Below the pieces are notes generated by a model. It did no database searches. It was not told the DNA's origin and saw nothing but the letters and a program-made list of their open reading frames with translations. The translations under genes were made by a program, and so were the position numbers. A DNA stretch of 28,845 bases from assembly GCA_902362725.1 (NCBI GenBank), contig CABIXM010000033.1, positions 1 to 28,845 of the forward strand, given 5' to 3'. Shown one piece after another: positions 24,499-28,845 of this stretch; the first letter of the stretch is position 1; the number at the start of each line of letters is the position of its first letter. Origin of the DNA: Clostridiaceae bacterium (GTDB lineage: Bacteria; Bacillota; Clostridia; Lachnospirales; Lachnospiraceae).

Positions 24499-24541
24499 GG
24501 GCTCCGCCTGCCTGTCTAGCAGATGGGCAGGAACGGAACCC
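24499..24541 (-). terminator. large stem-loop after wzz (terminator or leader hairpin)
   Basis: GGGCTCCG (24499-24506) pairs with CGGAACCC (24534-24541, one mismatch), and CCTGCC (24507-24512) with GGCAGG (24526-24531), with TCT/AGA closing the loop. About 16 bp of stem. It begins about 28 bp after the wzz stop; the downstream tail on the transcribed strand is ATCTAAAT, not a T-run, so it may be a weak or LoaP-controlled terminator. Confidence 0.5.
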
Positions 24542-24569
24542 GATTTATCTACGGAATTCGTACTTTCAG

Positions 24570-26039
24570 TTACAGTACTACGGCGCCCAATACCTTGACG
24601 TCTCTGTCTGCCGCCAGGGTGCGCTCTTTCTTAATCATCTTGCTATAGGAAGTACCCTGCTTCTCCAGGAACAGGACTCCATCGTAGCTGTCCAACTCCT
24701 CCAGAGCGGACGCCTGGAAGACGATGCGTTCGTAACCGGAGAGAGTGATGCCATCCAGCTCCTTCGCGAACTCTGCCCGGAAGGCCTCAGCCTCTTCCTT
24801 CGCTATTGTACCAGCAAGCATGATCTTTTTCAAGTCTCCCTCTTTGGCTGCCGCCTTTAAGTTGGCTGCCGCAATCTTCACCTGCTCCTCGTAGGTGATG
24901 TCGGCGTAAGCGCCCTCCTGAAGACGAACCAGCCACTTGTCGATGAAGCCGAAGATCCGCTTCTTGCCATCCTGCTTTGTCACCTGCCCCAGCAGCGGCA
25001 TGCCGTACTCCTCGCGGAAGCCGTCGGTGCTTTCCAGTCTGCCGCTCATCAGGAAGATGACTACCAGCACGAAGGCAGCCAGGAATGCGCCCAGTACCAG
25101 GCCTACGATGGCGTACTTCACAGCTGCGGTCGCCGGGCTGGCATAGGCTACTTCATTGCCTATCACGATGGTCTCGCCCTCCTGCTCCTTCAGGGTCTTC
25201 AGGTCGGACTGCATGGTCTTCAGACTGGAGAACTGGTTATTATAGTTGTACAGGACATTCGTCTGATAGGACTCGATATCTCTGTCGATCCGCTCAGTCT
25301 GAGCTGTGGAAAGTAGCTCCAGCTCATGGGCGCTGATTTTTCCCTGCAGCTCCTGAGAATACTCATTAAATGCCTTCTCAGCCGCTTCGATGTATGTCTT
25401 GCATTTTTTCTCATTTTCCGCGGTAATCTGCACCTGGAATACGGTCGGCTTCTTCTGATTACCTGCAATCAGGACTGTAGAAGTCGCGTCTTCGTTCGCG
25501 TTCTGCTCGGTAGCGGAAAGCTCCTCTGTATCGAACTTAATCAGGTACTGAACCTCGGATGTCTCCATCTTGCTTCCTGCAGCCTGCAGCGCTTCTGCCA
25601 GTCTGCCGTCGGTAGCGAAGGTCTTATAAGCCGCCATCAGATTGCCCAGCATAGCGTCATTGGCATTGTCGGCATGGATATAGAAGCTTAAAATGCCCGT
25701 GTTCAGATGATAAGCATCCAGATTCATGATCACGGAGTTATCAATGTAATCCTTCATGGTATCCAGATTCTGCTGGGTGTTATCAATCGCTAACTCGTAG
25801 TACTCAATATTCGGGTTGGTCACGACCTCTTTCTTCTGGTTCTCTCCCTTGATGTCGCTGTTCAGCTCTGCTTCCCGCTTGGCTGCGTTGTCCTTCACAG
25901 TGGCACGGTACTTGTAACCGCCGGCCAGAACCGCCATCACCAGCATGGCCGTCACGATCCAGCGCCATTTTTTCAGGCAGTAAAACATAAGCTCGATCAG
26001 GCTGATTTCCTTCTCATAGGTCTCCTGATACTCGTTCAT
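24570..26039 (-). CDS. Wzz/CpsC-like polysaccharide co-polymerase with kinase-like tail
   Basis: 489 aa. Two membrane helices (about 28-43 and 314-341) flank an extracytoplasmic helical domain with coiled-coil character, as in chain-length determinant proteins. The cytoplasmic tail (345-489) has the outline of a BY-kinase: EEQVKIAAANLKAAAKEGDLKK, IMLAGTIAKEEAEAF where a Walker A P-loop would be, and DSYDGVLFLEKQGTSYSKMIK then VKVLGAVVL at the end. The glycine-lysine P-loop itself is absent, so it should not hydrolyse ATP. No separate CpsD-type kinase is in the window. It starts 23 bp after the dehydratase gene; ATG has AAAGGA upstream. Confidence 0.87.
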   Translation of the reverse strand: MNEYQETYEKEISLIELMFYCLKKWRWIVTAMLVMAVLAGGYKYRATVKDNAAKREAELNSDIKGENQKKEVVTNPNIEYYELAIDNTQQNLDTMKDYIDNSVIMNLDAYHLNTGILSFYIHADNANDAMLGNLMAAYKTFATDGRLAEALQAAGSKMETSEVQYLIKFDTEELSATEQNANEDATSTVLIAGNQKKPTVFQVQITAENEKKCKTYIEAAEKAFNEYSQELQGKISAHELELLSTAQTERIDRDIESYQTNVLYNYNNQFSSLKTMQSDLKTLKEQEGETIVIGNEVAYASPATAAVKYAIVGLVLGAFLAAFVLVVIFLMSGRLESTDGFREEYGMPLLGQVTKQDGKKRIFGFIDKWLVRLQEGAYADITYEEQVKIAAANLKAAAKEGDLKKIMLAGTIAKEEAEAFRAEFAKELDGITLSGYERIVFQASALEELDSYDGVLFLEKQGTSYSKMIKKERTLAADRDVKVLGAVVL

Positions 26040-26062
26040 AGATCCTTTCCTCCTGCTTTCTC

Positions 26063-27928
26063 TTATCCTTTTATGGTGTAAGTCGGCACAATCTCCTGTA
26101 CCATCTTTTTGATTCCATCGTAGTCCTCATAAGCAGTCTCGTACAGCACCTTCAGCTGATCCTTGAACTTTTCTTCGTCAAATTCGATGGGTTTTCCGAT
26201 ATGTATCAGTTTATTTTCTGTCTCCTGCAGACCCTCTTCGCTCATCAGAAGCTCCTCATACAGCTTCTCGCCGGGACGCAGGCCAGTAAATTCGATGTCG
26301 ATATCTTCATAGGGCTTGTAGCCGGACAGGCGGATCAGGTTCTCCGCCAGATCCAGAATCTTCACAGGCTCTCCCATATCCAGGACGAAGATCTCTCCGC
26401 CTCTGGCCAGGGCTCCGGCCTGCAGCACCAGGGATACTGCCTCGGGAATCGTCATAAAATAACGGATGATATCCGGATGGGTGACGGTCACCGGACCGCC
26501 CTTCTCGATCTGCTTCTTGAACAGCGGGATGACGCTTCCGTTGCTGCCCAGCACGTTGCCGAAACGCACCGCCACGTAATCTGTCTGGGAATGATGGTTC
26601 ATCATCTGAATGATCATCTCACACATACGCTTGGACGCGCCCATGACGTTGGTGGGATTCACGGCTTTGTCCGTGGAAATCAGTACGAAGCGCTTGACGC
26701 CGTACTTGTCCGCCGCCATGGCCGTCTTGTAGGTGCCGAATACATTGTTTTTGATGGCCTCGTTGGGGCTGTCCTCCATAAGCGGGACATGCTTGTGCGC
26801 CGCCGCGTGGTATACGATATCAGGACGGTATTTTTCAAAAATGCTGTTGATGCGGTGTTCATTTCGCACGGAAGCGATCAGAACCACCAGATCCAGCTCC
26901 GGATAATTCCGCTTCAGCTCCTGCTGAATATCATAGGCGTTATTTTCATAGATATCTACGATGATCAGGCGCTTGGGGGTATGCGCTGCCACCTGACGGC
27001 ACAGCTCGCTTCCGATGGATCCGCCGCCGCCGGTAATCAGCACGGTCTTGCCGGACACATAGCCCATGATGGCGTCCAGCTGAATCCGGATGGGCTCCCG
27101 GCCCAGCAGATCCTCGATCTCTACTTTACGGAGCTTGGAGATACTGACCTCGCCTTTGATCATCTGATAGAGACCCGGCAGCACCTTCAGCTCGCAGCCG
27201 GTGTCCTTACAGATATTCAGGATTTCTTTGGTCTCGGACTGGGGCGCGGAGGGCATGGCTACAATAATCTCGTCGATATTCATTTCCCGCACCAAGCGGT
27301 GGATATCCTCACGGCCTCCGGCAATCTTGATACCGCGCAGGTACTTGCCCTGCTTGGAGGGATTGTCGTCGATGACGCAGCTGATTTTCTGATTCAGAAA
27401 ACGGCTGTTCTGGAACTCCTTGATGATCATGGCTCCGGCCTCGCCGCCGCCTACGATCATGGTGTTCTTGCATTTTCCCTTGGTGTCCACATTGCGGCGT
27501 TCCTGCAGCATCCGTAAGATGCGGTAGGTAAAGCGCAGCGCGCCCACGCCCACGATCAGGAACATGTATTTCATCAGATAATAGCTGACCGGCATCCGCA
27601 TTCCCAGGATTCCCATTCCCACGATCTGCAGAATGATGCTGACTGAGCAGGCTCCGATGACGTTCAGGAGCTCCGCTGAGCTGGCAAAACGCCATACGCT
27701 TCGATACAATTTGAATAATACAAACAGTAACAGGGTCACTGCAAGCTCGATGGGCAGGTACTGAATCTCGTAATCCACGTACTGCATGTCCATCTTGCTG
27801 AAGCTGAAATCATACCTTACATATAGGGACAGAAAGCCGGACAGGGTAATCAGAAAGATATCCACAATCACCAGCAGGGCGATGCGGTTCCTGGGCGCAT
27901 TCTGCTCCACAAACTTTTCCAGATTCAT
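26063..27928 (-). CDS. CapD/PglF-type UDP-N-acetylhexosamine 4,6-dehydratase
   Basis: 621 aa. Four membrane helices in the first 140 residues, a first Rossmann-like domain (IVGGGEAGAMI, 158-168) and the catalytic SDR domain with TGGGGSIG (299-306), STDKAV (418-423) and NVMGASKR (427-434), where Met replaces the usual SDR tyrosine, as in this dehydratase group. It converts UDP-GlcNAc to the 4-keto-6-deoxy sugar at the membrane. This is the first gene of the operon, with ATG preceded by GAGGAG and a good promoter 35 bp upstream. The end PGEKLYEELL is the typical family signature. Confidence 0.95.
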   Translation of the reverse strand: MNLEKFVEQNAPRNRIALLVIVDIFLITLSGFLSLYVRYDFSFSKMDMQYVDYEIQYLPIELAVTLLLFVLFKLYRSVWRFASSAELLNVIGACSVSIILQIVGMGILGMRMPVSYYLMKYMFLIVGVGALRFTYRILRMLQERRNVDTKGKCKNTMIVGGGEAGAMIIKEFQNSRFLNQKISCVIDDNPSKQGKYLRGIKIAGGREDIHRLVREMNIDEIIVAMPSAPQSETKEILNICKDTGCELKVLPGLYQMIKGEVSISKLRKVEIEDLLGREPIRIQLDAIMGYVSGKTVLITGGGGSIGSELCRQVAAHTPKRLIIVDIYENNAYDIQQELKRNYPELDLVVLIASVRNEHRINSIFEKYRPDIVYHAAAHKHVPLMEDSPNEAIKNNVFGTYKTAMAADKYGVKRFVLISTDKAVNPTNVMGASKRMCEMIIQMMNHHSQTDYVAVRFGNVLGSNGSVIPLFKKQIEKGGPVTVTHPDIIRYFMTIPEAVSLVLQAGALARGGEIFVLDMGEPVKILDLAENLIRLSGYKPYEDIDIEFTGLRPGEKLYEELLMSEEGLQETENKLIHIGKPIEFDEEKFKDQLKVLYETAYEDYDGIKKMVQEIVPTYTIKG

Positions 27929-27950
27929 AATTTCTCCTCTACCTTTACTA

Positions 27951-27964
27951 TATAGTTAATTTAT
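27951..27964. repeat. 14-bp box at the capD promoter, copy 2
   Basis: TATAGTTAATTTAT, identical to 24472-24485. It overlaps the -10 box edge and the likely transcription start, a place where a bound regulator would block or alter initiation. Confidence 0.4.
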
Positions 27965-27991
27965 TATATACCATCCGCCTTTAAATGGCAA
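27963..27991 (-). promoter_or_regulatory. sigma-70 promoter of the polysaccharide operon
   Basis: On the leftward strand TTGCCA (27986-27991), a 17-bp spacer and TATAAT (27963-27968). The transcript should start near 27956, giving a short leader before the capD-type ATG at 27928. No other promoter of this quality is seen across the following 20 kb. Confidence 0.75.
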
Positions 27992-28099
27992 TTGCAGATT
28001 TTCCCAAAATCCGCGCTTTTTCCCATCTCTTATTTTGTCTGGTTTTTCCATTTTTATTCGTATTCTTTCATTATTTAATATACAGAGGAGGGCTATCTT

Positions 28100-28438
28100 A
28101 TGAAAAGAACCGAATTATACAAGCTGCTGCAATCCGCCGGCCTGCACTCTCAGTATCTTGGCTACGAATACTTCGCGGACGCCGTCTGGCTGGCCGCCAA
28201 GGATCCGGCCCGCCTTCACAATATGCGCAGAGACATCTATCTTCCCGTAGCCGCCCTGCATCAGGTCTCCTGCTCCAGTGTGGAGCGGGATATCCGCACC
28301 ATCCGGGACGTTCTTTACCGGCATACTCCTGCCGACTTCTTCCGCTCCCTCGGACTTCCGCCGCTCTGGCAGCATTCTCAGCCCTATCCGCGGGAATGCA
28401 TCGCCCTTTTCGCCGATTACCTGGCCAGGCTTCCTTGA
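28100..28438 (+). CDS. stand-alone Spo0A C-domain-like protein
   Basis: 112 aa. It aligns by eye with the DNA-binding C-terminal domain of Spo0A: ELYKLLQSAGLHSQYLGYEY, a central helix YFADAVWLAAKD, the DIYLPVAALHQVSCSSVERD segment and IRTIRDVLY, matching the recognition-helix region (SRVERAIRHAIE in Spo0A). The phosphoreceiver domain is missing, and the residues before the motif show a normal start with AGGAGGG six to eight bases before ATG, so it is not a fragment. It is divergent from the capsule operon with about 170 bp between. It may be a transcription factor for one of its neighbours. Confidence 0.8.
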   Translation: MKRTELYKLLQSAGLHSQYLGYEYFADAVWLAAKDPARLHNMRRDIYLPVAALHQVSCSSVERDIRTIRDVLYRHTPADFFRSLGLPPLWQHSQPYPRECIALFADYLARLP

Positions 28439-28464
28439 CATGCCCGGATTTTCTATCCTATAAT
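28435..28464 (+). promoter_or_regulatory. consensus sigma-70 promoter
   Basis: TTGACA (28435-28440), an 18-bp spacer and TATAAT (28459-28464), matching consensus in both boxes. It overlaps the end of the Spo0A-like gene. A GGCGG/CCGCC dyad (28473-28485) follows at the likely start of the RNA, then the RBS-ATG of an apparently broken gene (28496-28506). Confidence 0.8.
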
Positions 28465-28495
28465 AGAGTATCGGCGGACTCCGCCATACCGTTAC

Positions 28496-28518
28496 AGGAG
28501 AAAATGTTAAGAAATTAA
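28496..28518 (+). pseudogene. RBS and start codon of a gene cut off by the IS607-type insertion
   Basis: CAGGAG at 28496-28500 and ATG at 28504-28506 sit behind a consensus promoter, but the frame is TTA AGA AAT then a stop, so only four codons remain. The AT-rich DNA after the ATG leads into the IS607-type transposase, which suggests that the insertion displaced the rest of the gene. The exact left IS end cannot be set because IS607 elements lack inverted repeats. Confidence 0.45.
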
Positions 28519-28845
28519 AGTAATAGACAAATGTGATTGAATGTGTTTAAATATACTCGAAGGAGTAAGCTATTATGAACACACCAAATATCACAAATTA
28601 CAAGCCAAAAGATTTTGCTGAATTGTTAGGCGTGTCTGTTAAGACATTGCAACGCTGGGATAGGGAAGGAACTCTAAAAGCGAATCGAACTCCAACGGAT
28701 AGGCGTTATTACACTTACGACCAGTATCTTCAATTTAAAGGCATAAATACCGAAAATGACCAGCGCCAAGTAGTTATTTATGCGAGAGTGTCTACGAGAA
28801 ACCAAAAAGATGATTTACAAAACCAGGTCGCATTTTTAAGACAGT
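28507..28845 (+). mobile_element. IS607-type insertion sequence, left part
   Basis: Begins at or near 28507, where promoter-like GC-balanced DNA gives way to AT-rich sequence, and continues beyond the window. Recognised from its serine transposase. IS607 elements lack terminal repeats and target duplications, so the left border is approximate. An accessory tnpB/IscB-like gene may follow outside the window. Confidence 0.7.
28575..28845 (+). CDS. tnpA: IS607 serine transposase TnpA (partial, runs off the end)
   Basis: 90 residues visible. The N-terminal MerR-like helix-turn-helix (YKPKDFAELLGVSVKTLQRW, then DRRYYTYDQYLQF) is followed by the start of a serine recombinase domain, VVIYARVSTRNQKDDLQNQV, with the nucleophile Ser73. 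This order, DNA-binding domain before catalytic domain, is specific to IS607-type transposases. The RBS GAAGGAG lies ten bases before ATG. The gene is cut by the window edge; full length should be near 200 aa. Confidence 0.92.
   Translation, partial: MNTPNITNYKPKDFAELLGVSVKTLQRWDREGTLKANRTPTDRRYYTYDQYLQFKGINTENDQRQVVIYARVSTRNQKDDLQNQVAFLRQ

Larger units (their letters stand above)
24334..24569 (-). promoter_or_regulatory. wzz-loaP intergenic leader with two stem-loops
   Basis: 236 bp between the co-polymerase gene and loaP. It contains a strong hairpin at 24499-24541, an AT-rich stretch including TATAAA (24481-24486, no clear -35), a 14-bp box shared with the capD promoter (24472-24485) and a second hairpin at 24423-24450. 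Further small dyads lie near 24364-24388. The arrangement suggests a leader RNA where LoaP or the elongation complex acts. Confidence 0.5.

Noticed and set aside
24499..24541. Simple rho-independent terminator call
   Set aside because: The stem is strong but no T-run follows on the transcribed strand, so it is kept only as a possible or LoaP-sensitive terminator rather than a firm one.
26201..27517. 438-aa plus-strand open frame opposite the dehydratase gene
   Set aside because: Antisense shadow in GC-rich coding DNA; His/Gln-rich translation without domains or a good RBS.
1..28845. CRISPR arrays, tRNA or rRNA genes
   Set aside because: No regularly spaced repeats and no cloverleaf or ribosomal RNA signature was seen on either strand.

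Overview
Low-GC Firmicute chromosome, most like a gut Clostridia/Lachnospiraceae species. This rests on a large-serine-recombinase mobilizable element with a MobV relaxase and a Cys-rich VLP protein, a stand-alone Spo0A-type DNA-binding domain, strong GGAGG ribosome binding sites, and a LoaP-controlled Wzx/Wzy polysaccharide locus. The genus cannot be fixed from the sequence alone.

Region 1 (about 87-6674): an integrative mobilizable element bounded by a 20-bp inverted repeat with 19/20 matches. Leftward genes: large serine recombinase, a small protein, MobV relaxase, a short RepA N-terminal-type protein, and a Cys-rich VLP protein. Rightward cargo: a TPR protein, an XRE regulator and a small protein resembling toxin-immunity proteins. 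The last 500 bp is non-coding and full of stem-loops, including an oriT candidate. Region 2 (6675-8410): scar tissue beside the element, with a 17-bp perfect inverted repeat, a 343-aa HEPN-like protein (candidate defence gene) and a 5'-truncated IS66 remnant.

Region 3 (8415-27928, all leftward): a surface polysaccharide operon. In transcription order it encodes a CapD/PglF-type 4,6-dehydratase, a Wzz-like co-polymerase with a degenerate kinase-like tail, LoaP antiterminator, PLP sugar aminotransferase, initiating sugar-phosphate transferase, two GT2 and one GT4 glycosyltransferases, Wzy, Wzx, LicD, an ornithine-cyclodeaminase/mu-crystallin family enzyme, an HTH-LicC-like nucleotidyltransferase, an amidohydrolase, an HTH-LicC-LicA kinase fusion and an APC permease. 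The dehydratase-to-sugar-transferase part is GC-rich and looks like conserved core. From about 21.92 kb leftwards the DNA is sharply AT-rich and looks like an exchangeable cassette. Together the genes predict a repeat unit starting with a 4-amino-6-deoxy sugar and decorated with a phospho-aminoalcohol (phosphocholine or a relative), so a zwitterionic polymer. Two nucleotidyltransferases, a reductase-like enzyme and an amidohydrolase suggest that the head group may be unusual; this is the main candidate for something undescribed.

Region 4 (28100-28845, rightward): a Spo0A C-domain-like protein, a consensus sigma-70 promoter with RBS and ATG that runs almost at once into stop codons, and the start of an IS607-type serine transposase that continues past the window edge.
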